Translations under genes and position numbers: made by a program
Part shown: piece by piece, positions 1-10,032 of the stretch
How positions within the stretch are numbered: position 1 is the first letter of the stretch
How the letters are laid out: each line of letters opens with the position of its first letter
The notes under the pieces: generated by a model
Told to the model about the DNA's origin: nothing
Database searches by the model: none
What the model saw: only the letters and a program-made list of their open reading frames with translations
DNA from: Methylophilaceae bacterium
GTDB taxonomy: Bacteria > Pseudomonadota > Gammaproteobacteria > Burkholderiales > Methylophilaceae
DNA: 64,000 bases
NCBI GenBank assembly: GCA_018398995.1
Contig: CP073759.1
Span: forward strand, 1,380,311 to 1,444,310
Direction of reading: 5' to 3'

Positions 1-1176
1 TAAGACTTCTTTTTTACCTTTTTCGACCAAGATAACAGCCATTCTGCGGTTGATGCCTTCACGCGTTGTTAACTTCATCGACCCAGCACCTTTAGAGTCT
101 AAACTAACAGCGATCTCAGCACCTGCACCTTGTTGACTTGGTTTAGGGCTAGCAGATACTAAATTCTCTCCAGAAAATACCATGCTTTTAGAAACCAGTA
201 GTGGCTCCTGGATTCTGGAATAAAGGAGCTCGCTACCTGCTGGTATGATGCCTTTAAGTGCATCCTCTATTTTTTTAGGATCAAAATCTCTCGCATCACT
301 ACGCGTGCCGTGCGCAGTAACCATGCGTACTTCAAGTGCTGCGGTGCGACCTAATATTTCTTTTGCTTTTGCCGTATCTTGCACACCAGGTAATTGGACT
401 ACAATGCGGTCAAAACCTTGCTGTTGCACAATTGGCTCTGCTACGCCGAGTTCGTTAATACGGTTATGTAAAGTGAGTAAGTTTTGTTTTAGCGCAAATT
501 CTTGAATTTGTTTTTTTGCTTGCTCACTTGGGATTGCTTTTAGTTTTAGATCTGCGCCACTACCGCTGGTGCTATAAGTCATATCTGGATAGGTAGTCGC
601 TAGTAATCTACGGGCCTTTTCTCTTTCTGCTTCGTTTTCAAAGCTTACTTCTACTTCGAGATTTTCACGCGATACGCCAGTATAGTTTACCTTTTCAGTA
701 CGCAGTGCCGAACGAAAATCGCCAACCGTACTTTCTACAGACTTTGTTAATGCTGCTTGCATATCAACTTGCAATAAAAAATGTACCCCGCCACGCAAAT
801 CCAAACCCAGATACATTGGTTTTGCACCTAGCGCTAGCAGCCAATCGGGTGTTTGGGATAATAAATTTAATGCAATCGTATAGTCTTTACCTAAGTTTTC
901 AATCAGCCTATCTTTGGCTTTTAGTTGTTCCTCAGGGTTGTTGAATCGTACTTTAACGCCAGAAGCATCGAGATAAATGCCATCAAAAGGAATGCCTGCT
1001 AGTTCTAGTGCTGCCTCAACTTTACCTAGCAGTGCTTGATCTGCCTTAAGCGTGGCTCTTGCAGGACTGATTTGTACCGCTGGCGATTCACCAAATAAAT
1101 TAGGAATCGTATATACCAACCCAATGATGATAGATGCAGCGATTAAAATATATTTCCACGTAGGATAGCGGTTCAT
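1..1176 (-). CDS. secD: Protein translocase subunit SecD (3' end outside window)
   Basis: SecD works with SecF and YajC at the SecYEG channel and uses the proton motive force to assist late export across the inner membrane. The visible part begins MNRYPTWKYILI, a single N-terminal membrane anchor, followed by the periplasmic P1 region (LGLDLRGGVHFLLQVD is the typical SecD signature) and the P1-head region up to the window edge. The C-terminal membrane bundle and secF lie beyond position 1. The start at 1176 is the ATG just before the conserved anchor, 50 bases downstream of yajC, the usual yajC-secD order. Identification is by sequence signature and context. Confidence 0.95.
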   Translation of the reverse strand, partial: MNRYPTWKYILIAASIIIGLVYTIPNLFGESPAVQISPARATLKADQALLGKVEAALELAGIPFDGIYLDASGVKVRFNNPEEQLKAKDRLIENLGKDYTIALNLLSQTPDWLLALGAKPMYLGLDLRGGVHFLLQVDMQAALTKSVESTVGDFRSALRTEKVNYTGVSRENLEVEVSFENEAEREKARRLLATTYPDMTYSTSGSGADLKLKAIPSEQAKKQIQEFALKQNLLTLHNRINELGVAEPIVQQQGFDRIVVQLPGVQDTAKAKEILGRTAALEVRMVTAHGTRSDARDFDPKKIEDALKGIIPAGSELLYSRIQEPLLVSKSMVFSGENLVSASPKPSQQGAGAEIAVSLDSKGAGSMKLTTREGINRRMAVILVEKGKKEVL

Positions 1177-1226
1177 GTTGAGGCTCGCTTCATGCTTTTA
1201 AAATGAAAAATAGTGTATGTTAATAT

Positions 1227-1544
1227 TTATACGGATTTTAATGTGCCAGGTGGCAATAATGTTTGCACAGCATGTCTTTGCACATTAATAATCGTGTTGG
1301 TCGCGATTTCAATCGCAATAAAGTGATCACTGACTTTAGTCACTTTGCCAATAACGCCACCAGTTGTTGCTACTTCATCACCTACTTTTAATGCGCTAAT
1401 CATGGCTTTATGCTGTTTGGCTTGTTTCATTTGTGGGCGAATCAACATAAAGTAAAATAAAACAAAAATAATTAACATTGGTGCCAGGCTAAATAAGTCG
1501 CTACTTGGAGCAGCTGCTGCTGCATACGCGTTAGAAATGAACAT
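1227..1544 (-). CDS. yajC: Sec translocon accessory subunit YajC
   Basis: A small single-pass inner-membrane protein of the SecDF-YajC holocomplex. The 105-aa product has one hydrophobic segment at about residues 17-36 (SLAPMLIIFVLFYFMLIRPQ; the FYFMLIRPQ motif is diagnostic) followed by a basic cytoplasmic domain with the typical GDEVATTGGVIGKV stretch. Length is normal for the family. It lies immediately upstream of secD on the same strand. Unusually, tgt, which commonly precedes yajC, is separated from it here by an iron-storage cluster. Confidence 0.96.
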   Translation of the reverse strand: MFISNAYAAAAAPSSDLFSLAPMLIIFVLFYFMLIRPQMKQAKQHKAMISALKVGDEVATTGGVIGKVTKVSDHFIAIEIATNTIINVQRHAVQTLLPPGTLKSV

Positions 1545-1696
1545 GTTAGATTCCTAAAAAATGAAATGGGTAACTAAAATTAAGGCAGGATTTTAACACA
1601 GACTTATCAGGCTGGGCATGCTGTGTGAAGGGTTTGCTTATGAAGCAGTTAAATCAACAAGATATTGTGAAATTTTCCCAATATTAAAAAGGGTAT

Positions 1697-1930
1697 TTAT
1701 GCGGCTTGCTCTTGTTTGATGATAGGGAATACGTTATTGATTGGCATTGCATGATAGTGGGTATGTAGTGACTGTTTTTTAGACAAGCAATCCTTAGCGC
1801 AGCTGACACACGCGCCACATTGGGTCCCAATGCCCAGCTGGCGGTTGAGTGCTTTAACTGTGGTTGCGCCAGCATCAATCGCTATGCTAACTTCATGTTC
1901 AGTCACCGCGTTACATATACAAACGTACAA
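1697..1930 (-). CDS. bfd: Bacterioferritin-associated ferredoxin, probable TTG start
   Basis: Bfd is a small [2Fe-2S] protein that reduces bacterioferritin to release stored iron. The product has the family pattern C-x-C (YVCICNAVTE) followed about 32 residues later by C-x-x-C (QCGACVSC). I place the start at a TTG at 1928-1930 because it gives the family-typical beginning MYVCICNAV and has GGAG seven bases upstream. An ATG-initiated frame extends to 2011 but would run through the Fur-box-like operator and add 27 residues unlike any Bfd. The C-terminal tail is somewhat longer than usual. The gene lies downstream of two bacterioferritin genes on the same strand but is separated from them by a terminator, so it is probably transcribed on its own under Fur control. 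Confidence 0.85.
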   Translation of the reverse strand: MYVCICNAVTEHEVSIAIDAGATTVKALNRQLGIGTQCGACVSCAKDCLSKKQSLHTHYHAMPINNVFPIIKQEQAA

Positions 1931-1953
1931 TTGACAACTCCATAAACAGGAAC

Positions 1954-1972
1954 GATATTGAGAATTATTATC
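1954..1972. promoter_or_regulatory. Candidate Fur box upstream of bfd
   Basis: On the minus strand this 19-mer reads GATAATAATTCTCAATATC and matches the classical Fur consensus (GATAATGATAATCATTATC) at 15 of 19 positions by my count. It ends 24 bases before the proposed TTG start of bfd, where repression by Fe-Fur would be expected. bfd is a known Fur-repressed gene in other proteobacteria; binding here is inferred. Confidence 0.7.
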
Positions 1973-2029
1973 GTTTATAAGTTTGTTGTCAAGACAATTT
2001 TGCAATAGCATTGTTATTTGCTAACAAAG

Positions 2030-2051
2030 AAAAAAGCCGCTGGCGCGGCTT
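2030..2051 (-). terminator. Rho-independent terminator of the bfr pair
   Basis: Read on the minus strand, a perfect 7-bp stem AAGCCGC / GCGGCTT with a 4-base loop (GCCA) is followed by a T run. It lies 36 bases after the stop of the second bacterioferritin gene and separates it from bfd. Confidence 0.85.
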
Positions 2052-2086
2052 GATTCATTCATACTACATGCGAAACCTAAAGCCAA

Positions 2087-2566
2087 TCAATCATCAGATT
2101 CAATTTGTGATTGTAGGTAGTTAGGTAAGGTGACATCATTAATCAGTGTCTGTTGAGTTTCTAGCCAGTCTATTGCCTCTTCCGATGCCGCTAGCAATTC
2201 TTCGAATAATTCACGAGTAACGAAATCTTGCATTTCCTCGCACAAGGCAATTGCCTCAACTAAAGCTGGGCGATGAATATCTCGCTCTAAAGTTAAGTCG
2301 CCAACTAGACATTCGACCACATTCTCACCAATAAGCAATTTCCCTAATAGTTGTAAATTAGGTAAGCCCTCCAAAAACAAAATGCGCTCAATGACTTTAT
2401 CTGCTTCTTTCATGGTGCGAATTGATTGCTTGTATTGGTAATCGTTAAGCTTTTCTAATCCCCAGCTACGAAACATACGCGCATGCAAAAAATACTGATT
2501 AATTGCAGTGAGCTCGTTTTTTAAAACTGTGTTTAAAGTAGCAAGTATTTTTTTATCAACTTTCAT
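2087..2566 (-). CDS. Bacterioferritin, haem-binding subunit type
   Basis: A 159-aa four-helix ferritin-like subunit that helps form the 24-mer iron-storage shell. Aligned by eye to E. coli Bfr it keeps the haem-ligating Met52 ([10 protein letters not shown], then [11 protein letters not shown]) and Glu18 and Glu94. It has lost several ferroxidase ligands: Glu51 is Thr, His54 is Glu, Glu127 is Ser and His130 is Ala. It should therefore bind haem but not oxidise iron by itself. Its ATG directly follows the stop codon of the upstream bacterioferritin gene, so the two are co-translated and probably form mixed shells, as known for two-subunit bacterioferritins in Neisseria and Pseudomonas. Confidence 0.93.
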   Translation of the reverse strand: MKVDKKILATLNTVLKNELTAINQYFLHARMFRSWGLEKLNDYQYKQSIRTMKEADKVIERILFLEGLPNLQLLGKLLIGENVVECLVGDLTLERDIHRPALVEAIALCEEMQDFVTRELFEELLAASEEAIDWLETQQTLINDVTLPNYLQSQIESDD

Positions 2567-3052
2567 TTAGACTCCTTGTTTGGCTTGCATTTGACTTTGC
2601 TGATAGTTTTCTAAACCAACTAGTTTGATCAATTTAAGTTGTTTTTCTAGCCAATATGCATGATCCATTTCCGTATCATCCAATTGCGACACTAACATCT
2701 CGCGTGTTACAAAATCTTCTGCTTTTTCACAGGCTTCAATCGCTTTTTTTAGATGCTTTACTACGCTATATTCCAACGCTAAATCGTTTTCAAGCATTTC
2801 TTGAACGGTTTTACCAATATTCAACGGCTCGCGCTTCGCGATATTGGGCGTGCCTTCTAGAAACAAAATACGTTGAATAATCAATTTTGCATGCAGGTGT
2901 TCATGTTCTGATTCATGTAACATGTGTGCGGCTAGCTGTGGTAAACCCAGATCAGAAACCATTTCGCCATGGATTAAATATTGATCGCTCGCTGACAACT
3001 CGCCAGTAAGCAGGTGATTTAAAACATCAATTATTTTTTTATCGCCCTTCAT
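2567..3052 (-). CDS. bfr: Bacterioferritin, ferroxidase subunit type
   Basis: A 161-aa bacterioferritin-family subunit. By alignment to E. coli Bfr all ferroxidase ligands are present (Glu18, Glu51, His54, Glu94, Glu127, His130), but the haem ligand Met52 is His (ESEHEHLHAK). This is the mirror image of the partner encoded next to it. The start at 3052 (MKGDKKIIDVLN) is chosen because AAAGGAGAG lies five bases upstream and this is the family's canonical N-terminus; an in-frame ATG at 3109 would add 19 unrelated residues. It is first in a two-gene operon with zero intergenic bases. Confidence 0.93.
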   Translation of the reverse strand: MKGDKKIIDVLNHLLTGELSASDQYLIHGEMVSDLGLPQLAAHMLHESEHEHLHAKLIIQRILFLEGTPNIAKREPLNIGKTVQEMLENDLALEYSVVKHLKKAIEACEKAEDFVTREMLVSQLDDTEMDHAYWLEKQLKLIKLVGLENYQQSQMQAKQGV

Positions 3053-3179
3053 TAAAACTCTCCTTTTCCAATAACTGACTATGCTACGTAAACTTGATAA
3101 AAAAGGCAATCAAAATTTATCGTTAGTTATTGATTTTAAATGGAATTTTAATGATAACGCCAATAGCAATCATTCCTAG

Positions 3180-4298
<1,119 letters not shown>

Positions 4299-4381
4299 TT
4301 AAAACAGATTGATTTGGCAAGATATTAACACAAGCTTAATCATGCTAAGCAGATAATGCTAAGGTGTTTTTTAAGAGGGGG

Positions 4382-5896
4382 TTAATTGAGCGATTTGATT
4401 GGCTCTGGCTCGATATGATCAGCTGCTAACACTCTATTGCGACCAGCATGTTTGGCAGCATACAGCGCTGCATCTGCACGCGGGATGATTTCTTCTGGTG
4501 TTTCTCCCGCTATACGTTGCGCCACACCAGCACTAAAGGTAATTACCACCCGTTCATCGCTATGCATAAAAAATGCTTTAGTGAGCTTGCGCTGCACGCG
4601 TTCAATCACTTTTACTGCATCATCTTGTATCGTATTTGGTAGGATGATAATAAATTCTTCACCGCCGTATCTAGCAAGCACATCAGTCGTTCGTTTAACA
4701 TCTTTAATGACGTTGGCAAAGTAGGTGAGGGCTTCATCACCAGTGCTATGGCCGAGTGAATCATTCAGTTTTTTGAAGTGGTCAATATCAATCATCGCAA
4801 TACAAAGAGCAGTGTTATGGCGATCGGCACGACTAAACTCACGCTCCAATGCTTGCTCCATGCCACGGCGATTAAGTGTACCAGTTAAATAATCTTCATT
4901 AGCCACTTCATTAATATACGCAAGCACTGAGGTGAGTTCTTGGATTTTTAGTTCTGCTTGCGTGACTTTTGCTTTGCTGTCATTGAATTCTTCTCGTGTC
5001 CGCTGTACCGTCAAACCGATCATGCGGGTGTCTTCAAGAACATTGTTTAGTACATTATTTAATTCATCAATACTACTGACATCACTTAATTTATTTTGAT
5101 GGCTTTCAATTTTGTGATGATACTCATCAGTCGATTCAGTCATATCGACCAGTCTTGAAATGAATGTTTCAGCCATTTTCTTGATTAAATCCTGCGCATC
5201 GTTGATGGCTGGTTTTAAGTTGGATTGTTTGTGTATTAACGCTTTTAAACTGGCGACCGCATTATCTAAGCTTTTGATATCGATAGGCTTGCTTAATACA
5301 TCGCTAACAATTGCCAATTGTGATTGAAGCCATGTGTCCTCAATCGTGAGACCTGACATGCTTGTTGCCAAGAGTTTGAGTAAATCAATGAGTGTTTGAT
5401 AAATACTCTGTTGATTTTCTCGCTCAGTTTCTATTGTGAATAAAATATTTTTTAATGACGCCAGACTTTTATTTGATAATGGTTGTGTATCCTCGCTCCG
5501 TAATTCTCTCAGCAACGCTTGCGCATTTTGATGCGCGCTAGGAACCTCACTAACTAGCGGTATTAATACTAGGTTGACTGTCCTCATTAGCATGTCCCTT
5601 AGTTGAGTGGCAGTGTTGTTTTCTGCCGACGTCGTCAGATTGGTGGCTGGCGATGTCATTTGACCAGGGTATGTAGGATGGGTGGTATCCCTTATTTGAA
5701 CGTCTATCGTGGTGGTTTCATTACCCCAGGAGCTGATTAAGGCTTGGATTTTTTCAGATAATACAGCAGGGTCTTTTGCAAAGCTTGTTAATACACGGTT
5801 AAGCCCCTCTTTTTTACGGGTTAATGTTGTGCCTTTATGGCTGACTTCCAATTGTCGCAGCAGTGCGCGAATCAATAGCGCCCAATTAGTCTGCAT
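4382..5896 (-). CDS. GGDEF diguanylate cyclase (main part of a frameshifted gene)
   Basis: Makes the second messenger c-di-GMP from two GTP. The 504-aa frame has a long helical, probably coiled-coil N-terminal region and a C-terminal GGDEF domain with the active-site motif GGEEF near residue 410 and a canonical RxxD inhibitory site (RTTD) five residues before it, so the cyclase should be active and product-inhibited. No transmembrane segment is evident. The coding sense continues upstream of this ATG without a stop as far as an A8 run at 5983-5990 and then joins, by a one-base shift, the fragment at 5977-6201. The true protein is therefore probably about 606 residues and the ATG at 5896 an internal methionine. 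Confidence 0.85.
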   Translation of the reverse strand: MQTNWALLIRALLRQLEVSHKGTTLTRKKEGLNRVLTSFAKDPAVLSEKIQALISSWGNETTTIDVQIRDTTHPTYPGQMTSPATNLTTSAENNTATQLRDMLMRTVNLVLIPLVSEVPSAHQNAQALLRELRSEDTQPLSNKSLASLKNILFTIETERENQQSIYQTLIDLLKLLATSMSGLTIEDTWLQSQLAIVSDVLSKPIDIKSLDNAVASLKALIHKQSNLKPAINDAQDLIKKMAETFISRLVDMTESTDEYHHKIESHQNKLSDVSSIDELNNVLNNVLEDTRMIGLTVQRTREEFNDSKAKVTQAELKIQELTSVLAYINEVANEDYLTGTLNRRGMEQALEREFSRADRHNTALCIAMIDIDHFKKLNDSLGHSTGDEALTYFANVIKDVKRTTDVLARYGGEEFIIILPNTIQDDAVKVIERVQRKLTKAFFMHSDERVVITFSAGVAQRIAGETPEEIIPRADAALYAAKHAGRNRVLAADHIEPEPIKSLN

Positions 5897-5976
5897 GGTT
5901 GGATTAGGGCTGCTTTGGCCAAGCAGTAGTTGTAATTCGCTTTCAAAAACACCCCAGTCTTGATTTTCAATAGCGC

Positions 5977-6201
5977 CTAATATTTTTTTTCTTGTGCAAT
6001 AAAAGTGGCAGTTTTTTTGTTTGTATTTGCCAAAACCAGCATTAATGCTTGGCTGACAATTGCAGTCGTGTCGGTTGTTTTGCCAATGATTTTATTGTAG
6101 GTAGCCTCATAGTTTTTGGGTGTTGGGGGCAAGCTTTCCTTGGCTAGCTGAACAAGTGTGCGTCTAGCAATTTCAGTGGGACTATATTGTTGTTCCATCA
6201 A
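5977..6201 (-). pseudogene. Frameshifted 5' end of the GGDEF gene
   Basis: This 74-codon frame begins MMEQQYSPTEIARRTLVQLA and contains LPPTPKNYEATYNKI, the N-terminal pattern of a betaproteobacterial diguanylate cyclase group. It ends two codons after an A8 run (5983-5990). With nine A residues the frame reads EKKILGAIENQDW and continues directly into the GGDEF frame. Either a one-base deletion has broken the gene, transcriptional slippage restores it, or it is a sequencing error. Three readings remain open; the fragment has no independent function I can see. Confidence 0.75.
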
Positions 6202-6356
6202 TTCGTTATTCCATCATTCATATGACGAACCAATAGCATACGGAAACCCCAGCTATTTTTATTGAACGATTAAAGGCGAATAACACTTTCTATTTGTATC
6301 ATTAGATAATGAAGGGATGAAAGTGCTGTAAATACAACTTAATAATTGGTCTGCTT

Positions 6357-6366
6357 TTGTTATACT
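6357..6366 (+). promoter_or_regulatory. Extended -10 promoter for pssA
   Basis: TTGTTATACT contains a TGn extended -10 element followed by TATACT (5 of 6 match to TATAAT), about 30 bases before the pssA ATG. No good -35 hexamer is visible at the usual spacing, which is tolerated by extended -10 promoters. Confidence 0.45.
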
Positions 6367-6396
6367 AAAGCTAATACGTTCTGGTAACTGGATAAT

Positions 6397-7194
6397 ATGG
6401 CAAAACAACCAACAAACTTAACAAGACGAGAAGAAGATCATATAGACAATCCAAGCTTGCGAGTGAGAGGTATTTATCTACTGCCCAATTTGTTTACTTC
6501 TGCCGCTTTATTTTCTGGTTTTTTCGCCATTGTTAGTGCAATGAATGCTAACTATGAACAAGCGGCAATAGCCATTTTTGTTGCAATGGTATTAGATGGG
6601 TTGGATGGCCGCGTTGCACGTTTAACTAACACGCAAAGTGCATTTGGTGCCGAATATGATAGCCTATCGGATATGGTCTCTTTTGGCGTGGCGCCTGCGC
6701 TCATTATGTATGTATGGGCGCTGAAACCATTAGGTAAAATAGGCTGGATTGCTGCCTTTATTTACTGCGCCTGCGCAGCATTAAGACTAGCAAGGTTCAA
6801 TACAAAATTAGACGATCCGTTTCAAGATAAGCGTTTTTTTCAAGGCTTGCCTAGTCCAGCCGCAGCAGCATTGTTAGCAGGGTTTGTATGGGTGTCTTAT
6901 GAATATGGTATTTCTGGTAAAGAAATATTTTTTGGCGCGATTAAAATTAAGTGGCTGGCTTGGGGTTTGACCGTTTTTGCTGCGGGTTCTATGGTGAGTG
7001 ACTTGGCTTTTTACAGTGGCAAAGACATTAACTTGAAAAAAAGTGTACCATTTGTTGCCGTTTTAGCCATTATGTTGGCTTTTGTATTGGTTTCATACAG
7101 TCCGCCTGAAGTATTATTTACGGTTGTTTTTGTTTATGCATTGTCAGGCTATTATTTGTGGTTCAAATCGCTGAAAACCAAAGCACTCAAATAG
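6397..7194 (+). CDS. pssA: CDP-diacylglycerol-serine O-phosphatidyltransferase
   Basis: Transfers phosphatidyl from CDP-diacylglycerol to serine, the committed step to phosphatidylethanolamine. The 265-aa protein is of the membrane-embedded (type II) class: the CDP-alcohol phosphotransferase motif D-G-x2-D-G-x-x-A-R...G-x3-D-x3-D is visible as DGLDGRVARL followed by GAEYDSLSD at about residues 68-93. Several hydrophobic helices follow and the C-terminus is basic (KSLKTKALK). It directly precedes the leucine leader and leuA, an arrangement seen in other beta- and gammaproteobacteria. Confidence 0.93.
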   Translation: MAKQPTNLTRREEDHIDNPSLRVRGIYLLPNLFTSAALFSGFFAIVSAMNANYEQAAIAIFVAMVLDGLDGRVARLTNTQSAFGAEYDSLSDMVSFGVAPALIMYVWALKPLGKIGWIAAFIYCACAALRLARFNTKLDDPFQDKRFFQGLPSPAAAALLAGFVWVSYEYGISGKEIFFGAIKIKWLAWGLTVFAAGSMVSDLAFYSGKDINLKKSVPFVAVLAIMLAFVLVSYSPPEVLFTVVFVYALSGYYLWFKSLKTKALK

Positions 7195-7206
7195 TCGTTT
7201 AACTTG

Positions 7207-7234
7207 TTGAAAAAATTGAAAAAGTGATTATAAT
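7207..7234 (+). promoter_or_regulatory. Promoter of the leuA leader
   Basis: TTGAAA (7207-7212), a 16-base spacer and a perfect TATAAT (7229-7234). Transcription would begin around 7241, i.e. at or next to the ATG of the leader peptide, so the leader would be translated leaderless if this is the promoter used. Confidence 0.6.
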
Positions 7235-7240
7235 AAAATC

Positions 7241-7333
7241 ATGATAGTTGATTTCACAGTTCGATTCTTTACTTCATTATTAGGTTTGTTATGCGCAAAC
7301 CTAGCACTACTGCTGCGCGTCAGCGCACATTAA
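7241..7333 (+). CDS. leuL: Leucine-rich leader peptide of leuA
   Basis: A 30-codon frame (ATG to TAA) containing eight leucine codons, including CTA-GCA-CTA-CTG-CTG near its end (LANLALLL-type run: ...LCANLALLLRVSAH). It lies 93 bases upstream of leuA. Leucine-rich leader peptides in this position control leu genes by sensing charged tRNA-Leu through ribosome stalling. I see GC-rich complementary segments after the leucine codons (GCTGCGCGTCAGCGC) but no clear U-run terminator before leuA, so the exact mechanism is open. No Shine-Dalgarno is apparent and the predicted transcription start coincides with the ATG. Confidence 0.75.
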   Translation: MIVDFTVRFFTSLLGLLCANLALLLRVSAH

Positions 7334-7426
7334 TTTTACCTCCCCGATAGCCTCAACTTGCTCGCGCATATCACATGCCACGAGTAAAACCATTTATAAT
7401 CTAGTGCATTGATTTAGGAATACAAC

Positions 7427-8980
7427 ATGAAACAAGACCAAGTTATTATCTTTGATACCACCTTGCGTGATGGCGAGCAAAGTCCTGGCGCAGCCATGAC
7501 TAAAGAAGAAAAAATTCGGATTGCGCGCCAATTAGAAAAATTAGGTGTGAATGTGATTGAGGCAGGTTTTGCTGCAGCAAGTCCAGGCGACTTCGACTCT
7601 ATCCATGCCATTGCCGGTTTAATCACCAAATCTACCGTTTGTTCACTTGCACGCGCGAGTGAGAATGATGTGCGCCGTGCAGGGGAAGCGATCACACCAG
7701 CCATGCAACATGCAGAAAAAAATGGGCGTATCCATACGTTTATTGCTACCAGCAAAATTCACATGGAAAACAAATTGCGGATGACGGAAGATCAAGTAGT
7801 CGAACGTGCAGTGCAAGCGGTGAAATGGGCGTTGGAATATACGCATGATGTTGAGTTCTCTGCAGAAGATGCTGTGCGCTCAGAGGAAGATTTTTTAGTC
7901 CGAGTTTTTGATGCGGTGATTGCGGCTGGTGCTACCACGATTAACGTGCCTGATACGGTTGGTTATAGTATTCCAGAACCATGGGGCGAGCGTATGGCAA
8001 GCTTAATCAAAAGGGTTAAAAATGCAGATAAAGTGGTGTGGAGTACGCATTGTCATAATGACTTAGGCATGGCTGTCGCCAACTCGTTATCAGCTGTTGC
8101 CAATGGTGCGCGTCAAGTGGAATGTACCATCAACGGTTTAGGCGAGCGTGCGGGTAATGCGAGTTTAGAGGAAGTGGTAATGGCAATCAAAACCCGCCGT
8201 GATTACTTTAATGTAGATACGCGTATTGATACGACGCAAATTGTGCCAGCTTCAAAATTAGTGTCTACTATCACGGGTTATCCAGTACAGCCAAATAAAG
8301 CAATTGTGGGTGCCAATGCCTTTGCACATGAAAGCGGTATTCATCAGGATGGTGTATTAAAACATCGTGAAACCTATGAAATTATGCGCGCTGAAGATGT
8401 GGGCTGGAATACCAATAAGTTAACTTTGGGTAAATTGTCTGGACGCAATGCATTTAGAACGCGCCTAAAAGAGCTAGGTGTTGAGTTAAGTAGCGAAGAT
8501 GCCTTGAATGCTGCGTTTGCACGTTTTAAAGCATTGGCTGATAAAAAGTCTGAAATCTTTGATGAAGATTTACATGCTTTGGTTAGCGATGAGTTTGATA
8601 GCGAAACCAGTGAGCATTTCAAATTGGTTTATTTACATGTCGCTTCGCAAACAGGTGAAACGCCTCATGCGGAGATTGCTTTATCAGCAGATGGCATTGA
8701 AAAACGTGATGAAGCCGATGGTGGCGGTCCGGTGGATGCGACCTTTAAAGCAATTGAAAAAATGATTAATAGTGGCGCGGAGTTGCAACTCTATTCAGTG
8801 AACAATATTACCAGTGGAACAGATGCACAAGGTGAAGTGACTGTGCGTCTATCAAAAGGTGGCCGAATTGTGAATGGGCAAGGTGCAGATACCGATATTG
8901 TGATTGCATCGGCTAAGGCTTATTTGAATGGCTTGAATAAGTTATACACCAAGTCCGAAAAGCTCAATCCGCAAGTTTAA
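7427..8980 (+). CDS. leuA: 2-isopropylmalate synthase
   Basis: Condenses acetyl-CoA with 2-oxoisovalerate, the first committed step of leucine synthesis. The 517-aa product has the HMGL-like TIM barrel with [12 protein letters not shown] at the N-terminus, the metal-binding [13 protein letters not shown] motif near residue 205 and [16 protein letters not shown]. The C-terminal about 125 residues form the LeuA regulatory domain that binds leucine for feedback inhibition ([11 protein letters not shown] and [14 protein letters not shown] are visible). Length is normal. Expression is probably also controlled by the leader peptide just upstream. Confidence 0.97.
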   Translation: MKQDQVIIFDTTLRDGEQSPGAAMTKEEKIRIARQLEKLGVNVIEAGFAAASPGDFDSIHAIAGLITKSTVCSLARASENDVRRAGEAITPAMQHAEKNGRIHTFIATSKIHMENKLRMTEDQVVERAVQAVKWALEYTHDVEFSAEDAVRSEEDFLVRVFDAVIAAGATTINVPDTVGYSIPEPWGERMASLIKRVKNADKVVWSTHCHNDLGMAVANSLSAVANGARQVECTINGLGERAGNASLEEVVMAIKTRRDYFNVDTRIDTTQIVPASKLVSTITGYPVQPNKAIVGANAFAHESGIHQDGVLKHRETYEIMRAEDVGWNTNKLTLGKLSGRNAFRTRLKELGVELSSEDALNAAFARFKALADKKSEIFDEDLHALVSDEFDSETSEHFKLVYLHVASQTGETPHAEIALSADGIEKRDEADGGGPVDATFKAIEKMINSGAELQLYSVNNITSGTDAQGEVTVRLSKGGRIVNGQGADTDIVIASAKAYLNGLNKLYTKSEKLNPQV

Positions 8981-9032
8981 CGCTGTGTAAAATCGGGCTA
9001 ATTTGGTGTTGGACGTTATTGCCGTATTAATC

Positions 9033-9061
9033 GCGCTGTCAGCGTCAGTGCGCTTTTTTTT
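9033..9061 (+). terminator. Probable terminator of leuA
   Basis: A GC-rich region with self-complementary blocks (CGCT-GTC-AGCG, and GCGC repeated at both ends) ends in an eight-T run at 9054-9061. It lies about 50 bases after the leuA stop. The stem is imperfect. Confidence 0.6.
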
Positions 9062-9126
9062 GCTCAATTGAATAAAAAATATAAAGAATAATGACTCATT
9101 GTGCTTGTATACTTTTGAGCCTCTAA

Positions 9127-10008
9127 ATGCCGACTAAAAACCAAACAATCCTGATTGTCGCAGCCCTGTTTTGCACCCACTTCATTTGGGGCTCCACTTA
9201 TTTAGCGATACGTTTTGGTCTTGAAAGTTTCCCCCCTTTTTTAATGGCAGGTGGGCGTGTTTTAGTGGCTGGCGTGATTCTGTACACCGTCTTACGTTTT
9301 TTAGGCAGTAAAAATCCAACATGGACAGAGTGGAAAGGTGCAGCGATTGTCGGATTATTACTCCCTGCGTTGGGTAATGGAACGGTTTGCTATGTGCAGC
9401 AAACCGTCAGCTCTAGCGTGGCGGCGTTAGCCATAGCAACGACACCAATTTGGATGGCGATTTTTGCTGGCGCCTGGGGGCATCATATTACACGTCAGGA
9501 ATGGCTGGGTATTTTTCTTGGTGTTTTTGGCATTGGCTTGCTCAATATCGGGGGAAGTTTGCATGGCGATTATATCAGTGCTTTATTATTGATTTTTGCG
9601 GCCGCCAGTTGGTCGCTAGGCTCAATCTGGAGTAAACACATGGTAATGCCAACAGGCTTGATGAGCGCAGCTTGCCAGATGATTTCAGGTGGTTTATTTC
9701 TTATGATAGCAAGCACTTACTTCAATGAGTCATGGCCTAGTGAAGTATCAGTGAAATCTTGGGGTGCAATGCTATATTTGATTGTACTTTCTTCACTGAT
9801 TGCCTATAGTGCATTCCAATATTTATTGAAAACGGTGCGCCCAATGGTCGCTAGTAGTAATACGTTTGTGAATCCGATTGTGGCATTCGCGGTTGGTATT
9901 TGGTTTGCCAATGAACAGATTAAGCAGAATGAGTATATTGCCTTGGCGGTTATTTTAATCGGCGTGGCTTTGATTTTAACGTCAAAGAATATAGACGAGA
10001 TTAAATAG
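9127..10008 (+). CDS. EamA/DMT-family transporter (YedA-like)
   Basis: A 293-aa inner-membrane protein with about ten hydrophobic helices arranged as two EamA repeats, the drug/metabolite transporter plan. The opening FIWGSTYLAIRFGLESFPPF and the second-half segment SSNTFVNPIVAFAVGIWFANE are typical of the family. Substrates of such carriers are varied (amino acids, metabolites) and cannot be told here. The next gene begins 24 bases after its stop, so the two may be co-transcribed. Confidence 0.88.
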   Translation: MPTKNQTILIVAALFCTHFIWGSTYLAIRFGLESFPPFLMAGGRVLVAGVILYTVLRFLGSKNPTWTEWKGAAIVGLLLPALGNGTVCYVQQTVSSSVAALAIATTPIWMAIFAGAWGHHITRQEWLGIFLGVFGIGLLNIGGSLHGDYISALLLIFAAASWSLGSIWSKHMVMPTGLMSAACQMISGGLFLMIASTYFNESWPSEVSVKSWGAMLYLIVLSSLIAYSAFQYLLKTVRPMVASSNTFVNPIVAFAVGIWFANEQIKQNEYIALAVILIGVALILTSKNIDEIK

Positions 10009-10032
10009 TAGATAGAAAGTATAAAAACGAAT

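Noticed and set aside
245-944. Two plus-strand frames of 79-86 codons
   Set aside because: Antisense to secD, no initiation signals.
7414-7846. Minus-strand frames overlapping leuA
   Set aside because: Shadows of a well-supported housekeeping gene.
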